A DNA stretch of 14,402 nucleotides from contig USMH01000008.1 in NCBI GenBank assembly GCA_900555745.1, positions 1-14,402 on the forward strand. The letters are read 5' to 3'. Positions 7,746-14,350 of this stretch are shown here, one piece after another; within the stretch, counting starts at the first letter, position 1, and every line of letters starts with the position of its first letter. This stretch comes from an uncultured Collinsella sp. Its GTDB lineage: Bacteria; Actinomycetota; Coriobacteriia; Coriobacteriales; Coriobacteriaceae. A program made the translations under genes and the position numbers. A model generated the notes under the pieces. That model ran no database searches and was not told where the DNA came from. It saw only the letters and a program-made list of their open reading frames with translations.

Positions 7746-8644
7746 GGGGTTTGGCAGGGTTTTCTGTTGCGACGGCGTGCGGGGCGGAACCTCGTGTGCC
7801 GCAGGTACCGCCGGCGGAGCTGGCGCGTCAGACGCTCGAGACGGTGGCAGAGAAGCTGCCGCGTGAGCTGGTGGAAAACGATCTGCTGAAAAAGATCGCC
7901 CGTTCGTGGGCATCGCTGGCTCCGGCGCGTCGCCTTGGCCTCGCGATCGAGGATGCTTCGGGGCGTTTGGCGTTTCTGCTGCTATCGAGCGGTGTCTGCT
8001 GCGTTTTGCTAACGATGGTGTCGTTATCGCCCCTCGGATTTGCCTTGGGACTTGTTGCTCCGTTTGCCGTTGGTGCCGCTCGGGATGGCTTTGAGAGCCG
8101 GCGCGAGCAACACGATGCAGAAGAGGCCATGCCCGAGGCGTTTACCGCACTTTCCATGTCGCTTGCCTCGGGACATTCACTGGCCCAGGGCATGCGCTTT
8201 GTGGGCGCTCATGCGCAAGAACCGGTGCATACCGAGTTTTTGCGGGTGGCGGCGGCAATCGATTGTGGCATCTCGGCGACCGACGCGCTCGATGACTTGC
8301 TCGTGCGCATCGACGCCCCTGGCCTTTCGCTTGTGACCTTGGCGCTTAAGGTGTCTCAGCGCACCGGTGCTCCGCTTGCCGACTTACTGTCCGAGGCGTC
8401 GAGCATGGTGGGGGAGCGCATTGAGCTCAAGCGCCGCCTGGATGTTAAGACGTCGCAGGCTCGCATGTCTGCGCATATGGTCGCGGCGATGCCGACGGGC
8501 ATGTGCGCGGTGTTGGCGCTGCTTTCGGCAGATTTTCGTCGCGGTCTTGCGACGCCTGCCGGCGCGGGCACTGTGGTGCTGGGTCTTGCCCTCAACGCCG
8601 TTGCCCTGGTGGTTATCCGGCGCATTATGCGGGTGAAGCTATGA
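7718..8644 (+). CDS. tadB: TadB-like inner-membrane platform protein
   Basis: This is a type II secretion F (T2SSF) domain protein forming the membrane platform that CpaF drives. ATG 7718 has AGGAGG (7705-7710) 7 nt upstream and overlaps the end of cpaF by 28 nt. The 308-aa product has a hydrophobic N terminus (about 4-20), one long or paired membrane region (about 84-121), a cytoplasmic T2SSF domain (about 138-250, opening MPEAFTALSMSLASGHSLAQG) and two C-terminal membrane helices (about 252-270 and 282-301). This is the expected TadB layout. It is followed immediately by tadC, with a 4-nt overlap. Confidence 0.92.
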   Translation: MEVAVPLVVGGLAGFSVATACGAEPRVPQVPPAELARQTLETVAEKLPRELVENDLLKKIARSWASLAPARRLGLAIEDASGRLAFLLLSSGVCCVLLTMVSLSPLGFALGLVAPFAVGAARDGFESRREQHDAEEAMPEAFTALSMSLASGHSLAQGMRFVGAHAQEPVHTEFLRVAAAIDCGISATDALDDLLVRIDAPGLSLVTLALKVSQRTGAPLADLLSEASSMVGERIELKRRLDVKTSQARMSAHMVAAMPTGMCAVLALLSADFRRGLATPAGAGTVVLGLALNAVALVVIRRIMRVKL

Positions 8645-9282
8645 GCGCCCCGGTTGCAGTTGCGGCTTGCCTGTGCGCTCTGAGTGTATTTGTCGCGACG
8701 GGTTTGGATCGGGCGGATGCACGCAAGATCGCAGAGGCCTGCAAGCGCGAGGCGGTGCTGGTCGCTGCCGCGGGTCGCTCGGTGGTCGATGCTCTGGCCG
8801 CGCGAATGAAGGGCGCGGTTGGAGCGGGCGGCCCGGCGCGAGTATCGCTCGGCGAAGTGTCCGAGATGATCGATGTTGTGCGCTTGGGTCTTTCGGCCGG
8901 TCTTTCGTTTGATGCGGCGCTTGAGATTTTCTGCGCCAACCGCCGGTCAGTGCTGGCTCTTCGACTTGAGCGGGCCTGCATGGCGTGGCAGGTGGGCGTG
9001 GGCACGCGTGAGGACGAGTTGTTGGCCGCCGCACGCGACCTGGACGTGCGAGCGCTCGAGACCTTTGCCATCACGGTGGGGCAGGCGCTCGCCCTGGGTG
9101 CCCCACTTGCCGAGACACTGGCCGCTCAAAGTCGCGAGATCCGTGCGGCTCATCGCGCCGCGGTCGAGCGCGAGATCGAGCGTGCGCCCGTCAAGCTGCT
9201 GATTCCCACCGGCACGCTCATCTTGCCGGCGTTGCTTCTGTCCATATTGGGCCCGCTGTTGGGAGCAGGCGGGATGATGTAG
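8641..9282 (+). CDS. tadC: TadC-like inner-membrane platform protein
   Basis: This is the second T2SSF-domain platform protein. The ATG overlaps the tadB stop in an ATGA. A longer open frame from 8503 exists, but it would overlap tadB by more than 100 nt and has no supporting motif. The 213-aa product has an N-terminal hydrophobic stretch (about 4-20), a T2SSF core (about 70-180, with VVRLGLSAGLSFDAAL near 79-94 and GAPLAETLAAQSREIRAAHR near 153-172) and a C-terminal hydrophobic hairpin (about 185-210). It is clearly shorter than its tadB neighbour and has fewer membrane segments, so it looks like a reduced TadC. The flp gene starts 10 nt downstream. Confidence 0.88.
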   Translation: MSAPVAVAACLCALSVFVATGLDRADARKIAEACKREAVLVAAAGRSVVDALAARMKGAVGAGGPARVSLGEVSEMIDVVRLGLSAGLSFDAALEIFCANRRSVLALRLERACMAWQVGVGTREDELLAAARDLDVRALETFAITVGQALALGAPLAETLAAQSREIRAAHRAAVEREIERAPVKLLIPTGTLILPALLLSILGPLLGAGGMM

Positions 9283-9292
9283 GGAGGAATAC

Positions 9293-9526
9293 ATGAACAC
9301 GATGACTGACGTTGCTGGCAAGATCTGGAGCTGGGCTGTTTGCCAGTCAATTCGCGCTCGCCAGCATGCCGGGGAGCTACTGCAGGAGGAGAGTGCGCAG
9401 GGCACCACCGAATACGCCATCTTGGTCGGCGTGCTCGTGGTGATCGCCATCATTGCCATTGTCGCATTTAAGGGCAAGGTCCAAGATCTATGGAACGCTA
9501 TCAGCGAGGGCATCAACAGCCTGTAG
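9293..9526 (+). CDS. flp: Flp-family major pilin
   Basis: This is the probable major structural pilin. GGGAGG (9282-9287) sits 5 nt before the ATG, one of the strongest SD sites in the operon, as expected for an abundant subunit. The 77-aa precursor has a long 35-residue leader. The proposed prepilin cleavage site is after Ala35 (SA|QGTTEY), placing Glu at +5 and Tyr at +6 of a mature protein of about 42 residues. A very hydrophobic helix follows (about 42-61, AILVGVLVVIAIIAIVAF), then a short polar tail, KGKVQDLWNAISEGINSL. The Glu-Tyr pair and the small mature size are Flp hallmarks. The leader is longer than that of the second pilin-like gene. Cleavage site position is inferred from motif alignment. 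Confidence 0.92.
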   Translation: MNTMTDVAGKIWSWAVCQSIRARQHAGELLQEESAQGTTEYAILVGVLVVIAIIAIVAFKGKVQDLWNAISEGINSL

Positions 9527-10053
9527 AGGGTAGGCGGCCTGCCGGCGCACTGCTGGTGTTTGCCTGTGTGGTTGTGGCGGTGGCAGTGGCGGTTTGGGGG
9601 CTAAACGCCGCGCGGCAGCAGCGTCCTGGGGCCGCCTTCGATTCGGGCTCAGATTCGACGGTGGCGTCTCAAAAAGATGAGATGCGAGATGCGGACGATT
9701 CGGATGTCGCTGTCACGGCGCAAACCTTTCTGCGGATGCTCGACAAGCGGTTTGGCACTGCGACGGATTCGCCTGAGGACAACGCGATTGCGGTCCGGCT
9801 TGCATGGTCCGAGGACCGACCGATGACCGAGGCAGCGGCGGATATGTTACGCGCCTACCGCGAGGTGCCAACGGCCCAGCTCGCCCTGAGCGGCTATCTC
9901 GATATTAAGGGTAACGTATGGGGCGCCATTGTGCGCGATGGGCGCGGCTGGGTCGATATGGTGACGGTTGCCGCGGATACTGGCGATGCTTCGTGTCGTC
10001 TGCGCGCGGTGCGCCTGGCCCCGCAAACAATAAGCTCAAAGGAGGGGTCGTGA
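9490..10053 (+). CDS. Unrecognised membrane-anchored protein in the Tad operon
   Basis: I do not recognise this family. The 187-aa product starts at ATG 9490, 37 nt inside flp in another frame, with only a weak AAGG upstream, so translation is probably coupled to flp. Later in-frame starts such as GTG 9556 would cut into the membrane helix. It has a short basic N terminus, a single membrane helix (about 18-37), an acidic, polar linker (about 45-75) and a small folded-looking region (about 76-180). That region shows a helix-rich first half (AQTFLRMLDKRFGT) and a strand-rich second half (LALSGYLDIKGNVWGAIVRDGRGWVDMVTV). Charge distribution suggests the C-terminal part lies outside. Its place between two pilin genes argues for a pilus-assembly or minor-subunit role. 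That is inference only. Confidence 0.75.
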   Translation: MERYQRGHQQPVEGRRPAGALLVFACVVVAVAVAVWGLNAARQQRPGAAFDSGSDSTVASQKDEMRDADDSDVAVTAQTFLRMLDKRFGTATDSPEDNAIAVRLAWSEDRPMTEAAADMLRAYREVPTAQLALSGYLDIKGNVWGAIVRDGRGWVDMVTVAADTGDASCRLRAVRLAPQTISSKEGS

Positions 10054-10054
10054 A

Positions 10055-10273
10055 ATGCATGACGTCCTGCGCGAGGAATCTGCCCAGGCGACGGTCGAAT
10101 ACGCCATCGTCACGGTGGCGCTGTTATCGATCGTGCTGGCGATTGCGGGGCTTTGGCGTGCTGGCACCGATGGGCGCTTGGCAGCGCTGGTTGAGCGGGC
10201 GGCATCCCATGGCGTTACCTCGACGTCGGTTATCGACGCCGCTGCGGGCGCTAAGGACATCGCGTTGTATTGA
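10055..10273 (+). CDS. Second small prepilin-like protein
   Basis: A 72-aa protein with an excellent SD, AGGAGG (10040-10045), 9 nt before the ATG. The leader is only 10 residues (MHDVLREESA) and the proposed cleavage gives QATVEYAIVTV, with Glu at +5 and Tyr at +6, as in Flp. A hydrophobic helix (about 16-33) is followed by a polar, Ala-rich tail of about 38 residues ending in LY. It could be an alternative major pilin, a minor pilin or a pseudopilin; size favours a pilin rather than a TadE-type protein. It starts 1 nt after the preceding gene's stop codon. Confidence 0.85.
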   Translation: MHDVLREESAQATVEYAIVTVALLSIVLAIAGLWRAGTDGRLAALVERAASHGVTSTSVIDAAAGAKDIALY

Positions 10274-10745
10274 TATCGCGCGCGAGGACCGGGCGCAGTC
10301 TACGGTCGAGGCCGCTTTTTTGCTGCCGACGTTTCTGACGCTCATCCTTCTCGCACTGCAACCGGTGTGCCTGCTTTATACGCGCGCGGTCATGGAGTCT
10401 GCCGCCGCCGAGACCGCGCGGCTCATGACCACGACGACGGCGGAGGACGACGATCTTAAGGAGTTCACCCGCCGCCGGCTTGCCGCAGTGCCCAACGTTT
10501 CGATCTTTCATGCCGGCGGGCCGTTGTCGTGGGATGTCGAGCTTAGCCGGGCCGATGCGGGCGGCGTCTCGTCCGTGTCCGTTTCCGGCGAGGTCAAGCC
10601 GTTGCCTGTGATCGGTGCGTTTGCGCAGGCTATGGGTGGTACCGCCGAGGGCGGCTACGTTGAGCTCAAGGTCGATGTCTCGTATCAATCACGTCCCGAA
10701 TGGCTGGAGGGAGATTATGATTCGTGGATTGCTGCATGGGATTAA
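10209..10745 (+). CDS. TadE-like pseudopilin
   Basis: A TadE-type minor pilin or pseudopilin. The start is uncertain. ATG 10209 gives 178 aa and a 29-residue basic leader but overlaps the preceding gene by 65 nt. An ATT at 10269 overlaps the preceding stop (ATTGA), has AAGGA 11 nt upstream and would give a 9-residue leader like that of the neighbouring pilin. The body is clear: cleavage RA|QSTVEAAF (after Ala29), a hydrophobic helix with the TadE-like FLLPTFLTLILLALQP (about 37-57), then about 120 residues with strand-like segments and an acidic stretch (TAEDDDLKEF). It has Ala rather than Tyr after the +5 Glu. It overlaps the next gene by 29 nt. Confidence 0.82.
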   Translation: MALPRRRLSTPLRALRTSRCIDIAREDRAQSTVEAAFLLPTFLTLILLALQPVCLLYTRAVMESAAAETARLMTTTTAEDDDLKEFTRRRLAAVPNVSIFHAGGPLSWDVELSRADAGGVSSVSVSGEVKPLPVIGAFAQAMGGTAEGGYVELKVDVSYQSRPEWLEGDYDSWIAAWD

Positions 10746-12870
10746 GCGTTTCTGGTCTAGACGCGTTTTGACGCGCCGTCCGAGCTGCCATCGCAAGCGA
10801 GGCGGCTTTATGGGTCGAGCCGGTATCGACCTGTTTATCGAAGACGGTGCCTACACCACGCTTTCCTCTGCGGTGGTCATCTTGGTGGTGCTCACGCTGC
10901 TGTTTTCGTCGACGGCGGCGATATGGAGCATGTCGCGCGCGGGGGACACCCAGGTGGCTGCCGATAGCGGCGCGCTGGCAGGCGCCAATGTGGTGTCGTC
11001 CTATCACACGGCTGCCACGGTGGTGGATGCGAGCATCTTGAGTTTGGGCCTAGCGGGGTTTGCCACGATCGGGACGGGCCTGGTCGCCATCCTCATCCCG
11101 GGTGCCGAACCAGTTGCCGGCAATATGGTCGACACCGGGATTGAGATCATTAAAACGCGCAACAAGTTTGCCAAAAGCGCATCGGAAGGCTTACAGAAAA
11201 TCGAGACGGCTCTGCCGTATCTGATCGCCGCGCGTGCCACGCAGGCGGTGTCGGCGCAGGATACCGATAGTGTGACCTATACCGGTACGGCGCTTGCCGT
11301 GCCCAAGACATCCGAGTCGGACTTCGCTGCGCTCGAGGGGTCCGAGATCTCGACCGATGCCATTAAAGGCACATCAGATGATTTAGAGCGTGCGGCCGAG
11401 GAGCTGCGGAAGGCTTCTGAGGACACGGCGAAGGCTAAAGAGCGCGCTTGGCTGGCGGATTGTGGCGGGTCGGACGAGAGTTCGATTGGCAAGTACTCGT
11501 GTATGTGGGAGCGTGCGAAAAAACTAGCAGAACTATCTGACAGTCAGAACCGTCATGAAAAGTCGAGCATCACATGGGAGCCGCAAATAGCGCTCGATCG
11601 CGCGAAAATCTATTACCGGCAGCGCTTGGCGAATGAAAAACCTCAGGGATCGAGCGTCGAGATGAAGGCGGAGTCGGCGGCGCGCAAGGCGTTTTACACC
11701 TATGCGAGTACAGAGGTCAATCGTGCATATGTAACCGAGGACGGAGATGAAGTTACTTCCCATATCCCGCTGTTGCCGCGCAACGCTGACGAGGTGCGAG
11801 CGACGGAACTCTATACCGATGCGGCGTGGCCAACCAGCGCCATCGATGGCAAGACGTATCTGCATTACGGAACGAGTTGCCCCAACTATAAGAAGGGGTC
11901 GCCAGGCGGGTTAGCCTCGGTTGCTGATTATGACGGACAGGACAGATGCAACAGATGCCATTTTGGCGTTTCGTCGCTCGGTGCCGTTGCAGCGCCTTCG
12001 ACTTCTATCGAAAACGGCTTTGAGTACCACTTCGATAAGTTCAAAGAGGCCCTGGAAGACTACGTCGAATGCCGCAACAAAGAGCTCGAGCTCGAGCGTC
12101 AGACCGAGGATGAGGCCGACCGTGCGGGCAATGCGTTTGACCAGGCCATCAAGGAGCTTTCCGGCGAGCGCCCGCGTATCGCCCCGCCCGGTCGCAACGG
12201 CGTGGTTGCCCTTGCGGTTTCGGGTGCCATCTCGAGCCCCGATGAGCTCAACTCTTCGTTTAACACGGCAGTCAGGCTTGGCGATCGCGGTGCTATCTCT
12301 GCCGCGGTGCTGGCGCCCGATGAGGCGGCGGCGCAAAACAACGTGCTTTCGCGATTTTTCTCGACATTGAAGGAACGCTCGGGCGGCGTTGCCGGCGTAC
12401 TCGATGGCGTCATGGATGTTTGGGGACGGCTGCTCGTAGGATACGGTGATATCCAAGGTTCGGCCGACGAACTTATGGACGAGATGATTAAGGGCCTAGG
12501 AGGGGGCAGCGGCGCGTTGGGCTCCATCGCATCGTGGCTCGGCGATACCGTTTCGGCGTCCGTGGCGGCGTTGGGCCTGGAGCCGTGCGACTTGCGCCTG
12601 CGAAAGCCGGTGCTGACCGATTCCGCAAATGTCATTAAGAGCCCGGGGTCTGACATTGCGGGTCTCTCTCAAGCGCAAGACAAACTGCGAAGTATTCCGT
12701 TGGGCGTGACCGATCCCAAGGCGCTTTGCGAGGCGTTGGAATATCAAGTCGAACGCACCATTAGCGGTACGGTGTTCACACTTGCGGAGATTCCTCTGCC
12801 CGGCGGCGGCTCCATCCCGCTCACCGTCGATGTCGCCACGCTGGTTGGCGCTCTGGGCGGTGGGTCGTAA
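10717..12870 (+). CDS. Large TadG-like pilus-associated protein
   Basis: A 717-aa membrane-anchored protein resembling TadG at its N terminus. ATG 10717 was chosen over the open frame from 10615 because GGAGG (10706-10710) lies 6 nt upstream. After a basic N terminus comes a membrane helix (about 50-70), then the TadG-like motif DTQVAADSGALAGANVV (77-93) and a second hydrophobic stretch (about 105-129). Next are a probable coiled coil (about 215-245), a middle region with six Cys (249, 262, 388, 411, 414, 452, including CNRCH at 411-415), a charged ELELE helix, and a C-terminal half with Gly/Ser-rich and hydrophobic segments. The middle is visibly A/T-richer than the flanks. Neighbouring TadE-like genes fit the TadEFG set. 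Function of the middle and C-terminal parts is unknown. Confidence 0.8.
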   Translation: MIRGLLHGIKRFWSRRVLTRRPSCHRKRGGFMGRAGIDLFIEDGAYTTLSSAVVILVVLTLLFSSTAAIWSMSRAGDTQVAADSGALAGANVVSSYHTAATVVDASILSLGLAGFATIGTGLVAILIPGAEPVAGNMVDTGIEIIKTRNKFAKSASEGLQKIETALPYLIAARATQAVSAQDTDSVTYTGTALAVPKTSESDFAALEGSEISTDAIKGTSDDLERAAEELRKASEDTAKAKERAWLADCGGSDESSIGKYSCMWERAKKLAELSDSQNRHEKSSITWEPQIALDRAKIYYRQRLANEKPQGSSVEMKAESAARKAFYTYASTEVNRAYVTEDGDEVTSHIPLLPRNADEVRATELYTDAAWPTSAIDGKTYLHYGTSCPNYKKGSPGGLASVADYDGQDRCNRCHFGVSSLGAVAAPSTSIENGFEYHFDKFKEALEDYVECRNKELELERQTEDEADRAGNAFDQAIKELSGERPRIAPPGRNGVVALAVSGAISSPDELNSSFNTAVRLGDRGAISAAVLAPDEAAAQNNVLSRFFSTLKERSGGVAGVLDGVMDVWGRLLVGYGDIQGSADELMDEMIKGLGGGSGALGSIASWLGDTVSASVAALGLEPCDLRLRKPVLTDSANVIKSPGSDIAGLSQAQDKLRSIPLGVTDPKALCEALEYQVERTISGTVFTLAEIPLPGGGSIPLTVDVATLVGALGGGS

Positions 12871-13346
12871 TGAGTATCCGCATGCGTCTGCGCGAGGAGC
12901 GCGCCCAAGCGACGGTTGAGATGGCAGTGGTTACGCCCGTTTTGCTGGTGCTGGCACTCGTCGTGTACAACGTCATGATCTTTGCCAGCGCTGTCGCGCG
13001 CTTCGACCGCGTGGTGCCCGACATCGTGTTGGCGCACGCCGTGGCGTCGGAGGGGGAGGGCGACGAAAGCTCTGCCGATGCCTCGGCGACGGTTCAGACT
13101 CAAATTCTGAATGCCATGGAAGGCTATGACTTGCAGATCGAAGTGTCGAGCGAGCAAGGCGCGAAGGCATTGGATGGTGGCCTGCTCTCCCTATCCGGTA
13201 CGTTTAGGACCTACACCTGCACCATGCACTATGAGCCGTGGCCGACTTCTCTCAGCATCGCTGGCGTTTTGCTGGGGGCGCCGACAACGTTGTCGCACGA
13301 GCGCGCGGTGACGGTCGATCCATGGCGTCCGGGGGTGGTCATGTGA
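12870..13346 (+). CDS. TadE/TadF-like pseudopilin
   Basis: A 158-aa TadE/F-type protein whose ATG shares one base with the stop of the TadG-like gene (TAATG). The 12-residue leader MSIRMRLREERA is basic; proposed cleavage gives QATVEMAVVTPVLLVL, with Glu at +5, followed by a hydrophobic helix to about residue 38. The mature domain contains an acidic Glu/Ser/Asp stretch (about 60-70) and strand-like segments with TYTCTMHYEPWP (about 114-125). It probably pairs with the upstream TadE-like protein in the pilus base or tip, as TadE and TadF do elsewhere. It overlaps the DUF192 gene by 4 nt. Confidence 0.85.
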   Translation: MSIRMRLREERAQATVEMAVVTPVLLVLALVVYNVMIFASAVARFDRVVPDIVLAHAVASEGEGDESSADASATVQTQILNAMEGYDLQIEVSSEQGAKALDGGLLSLSGTFRTYTCTMHYEPWPTSLSIAGVLLGAPTTLSHERAVTVDPWRPGVVM

Positions 13347-13702
13347 CCGCGGTCTCGTCCTACATCGCCTACGCGCGGGCACTCAACAGGCTGGGTTGGA
13401 CGCCGGCCGAGTTTGTGGTGGCGGAGTCGTTTGTCGTGCGCCTGCGCGGCATGCTGGGACGGCGTCTGGTTGCCGCCAACGGCCTGCCGCTCGTCATGGC
13501 GTTTCCACGCTGCTCTTCGGTCCATACGTGTTTTATGGCCTATCCCATCGACATCGCCTTCATCAATCGCGACGGCAATATCCTCGCGCGCTACGAAAAC
13601 GTACGTCCCTGGTGTATGTGCTCCTGCCCCGGCGCCTGGGCCGTACTAGAGCGTCCTTCAATCATTGTTTCGACCCCTGCTCTCCAACGCGTGCCGGCTT
13701 AA
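13343..13702 (+). CDS. DUF192 family protein
   Basis: A 119-aa DUF192 protein. GTG 13343 overlaps the preceding stop (GTGA) and has a G-rich SD-like stretch (13331-13338); the longer frame from 13238 is unlikely because it would lie inside the TadF-like gene. The core (about 24-105) shows the family pattern: FVVRLRGMLGR, then a small hydrophobic core, SVHTCFMAYPIDIAFINRDGNIL, and a C-terminal AWAVLERP strand. Cysteines at 57, 63, 91, 93 and 95 are notable, the last three as CMCSC. The biochemical function of DUF192 is not established. Its coupling to the Tad genes suggests a linked role, and it is the last gene of the run. No clear terminator follows. Confidence 0.85.
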   Translation: MTAVSSYIAYARALNRLGWTPAEFVVAESFVVRLRGMLGRRLVAANGLPLVMAFPRCSSVHTCFMAYPIDIAFINRDGNILARYENVRPWCMCSCPGAWAVLERPSIIVSTPALQRVPA

Positions 13703-13715
13703 GAATTGGCGACAG

Positions 13716-13746
13716 TGGACTTTCGTCATACGAAATTGGGTAAGAT
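13716..13746 (+). promoter_or_regulatory. Probable promoter and palindromic operator of the toxin-antitoxin pair
   Basis: TAAGAT (13741-13746) is a reasonable -10 immediately before the SD of the next gene. The candidate -35, TGGACT (13716-13721), is weak and spaced at 19 nt. Between them lies a palindrome, TTTCG-TCATA-CGAAA (13721-13735), in the spacer where a ribbon-helix-helix antitoxin could bind and repress its own operon. If -10 is correct the transcript is nearly leaderless beyond the SD. Confidence 0.4.
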
Positions 13747-13760
13747 GGAGGAGAAGATGC

Positions 13761-14027
13761 ATGGATGTTGAGATCCATCCCAACGCTAAAAAGCACCTGA
13801 CGGAAAAGCAGGTGCTTAGCGCTTGGCTTGCGGTTACTGAGTGCATTCGTCGCGAGTCGAAGGACGAGCCGCCGAGATGGCTTGCGATTGGATGGCTCCC
13901 AGACGGACGAAGCGTGGAGCTTGTCGCGGCCGAGCTTGTCCGTGGGTGGCTTATCATTCATGCCTTGTCTCCAGTCCAGAAGAAATTTTGGCAGGAGATT
14001 GAACGGGCTCGGCAAGGGGGTCGATGA
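13761..14027 (+). CDS. Probable toxin of a type II toxin-antitoxin pair (BrnT-like size)
   Basis: An 88-aa basic-ended protein. ATG 13761 was chosen because GGAGGAG (13747-13753) lies 7 nt upstream; the longer frame from 13665 would run into the DUF192 gene. It reads as HPNAKKHLTEKQVLSAW (6-22), then a segment of strands (WLAIGWLPDGRSVELVAAEL, 40-59) and WLIIHALSPVQKKFW (63-77). The order of N-terminal His/Lys helix, paired strands around a DGR turn and a closing IIHA strand resembles small BrnT-like RNase-fold toxins of actinobacteria. The strongest support is the partner gene, which overlaps it and has a DNA-binding fold. No catalytic residue has been assigned. Confidence 0.6.
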   Translation: MDVEIHPNAKKHLTEKQVLSAWLAVTECIRRESKDEPPRWLAIGWLPDGRSVELVAAELVRGWLIIHALSPVQKKFWQEIERARQGGR

Positions 14028-14311
14028 TGGGCAAGACGTATACGGCCGCTAATGGTCAGGTTGTAACGGATGAAATGATTGACGCGTGGTGCGAGTCGTA
14101 CGAGCGCGGAGAGTTTCCGGATGGCGAACACACCGTTGGTGGGATCGTGCATGGACGGCCCCCGCTCTCAGGTGAGGGGACGGCAACGCTGTCGGTCAAG
14201 ATTCCTCTGGGAATGAAGGAGGCCATTCGTCGACGGGCGGCTGCCGAGGGGATGACGCCAAGTGAGTTTGCCCGTGCGGCTCTGAGTGAAAAACTTCTTG
14301 CTGCCGGCTGA
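14027..14311 (+). CDS. Ribbon-helix-helix (CopG-type) antitoxin
   Basis: A 94-aa protein starting at ATG 14027, one base into the toxin stop; ATG 14024 is the alternative (95 aa) and AAGGGGG (14014-14020) serves either. The N-terminal half (about 1-50) is acidic with a DEMIDAWCESYERGEFPDG segment and a VHGRPPLSG linker, probably the toxin-neutralising part. The C-terminal half (about 53-91) is a ribbon-helix-helix fold: a strand ATLSVKIP, a helix GMKEAIRRRAAAEG, the turn MTPSEF and a second helix ARAALSEKLLAA. RHH antitoxins dimerise and bind palindromes upstream of their operon, matching the 13721-13735 palindrome. Toxin-first order is less common than antitoxin-first but does occur, for example in BrnTA. 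Confidence 0.72.
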   Translation: MGKTYTAANGQVVTDEMIDAWCESYERGEFPDGEHTVGGIVHGRPPLSGEGTATLSVKIPLGMKEAIRRRAAAEGMTPSEFARAALSEKLLAAG

Positions 14312-14350
14312 TGCCTCTGACGTGCCGATTTATAGAACCGAGGCTGTGCT

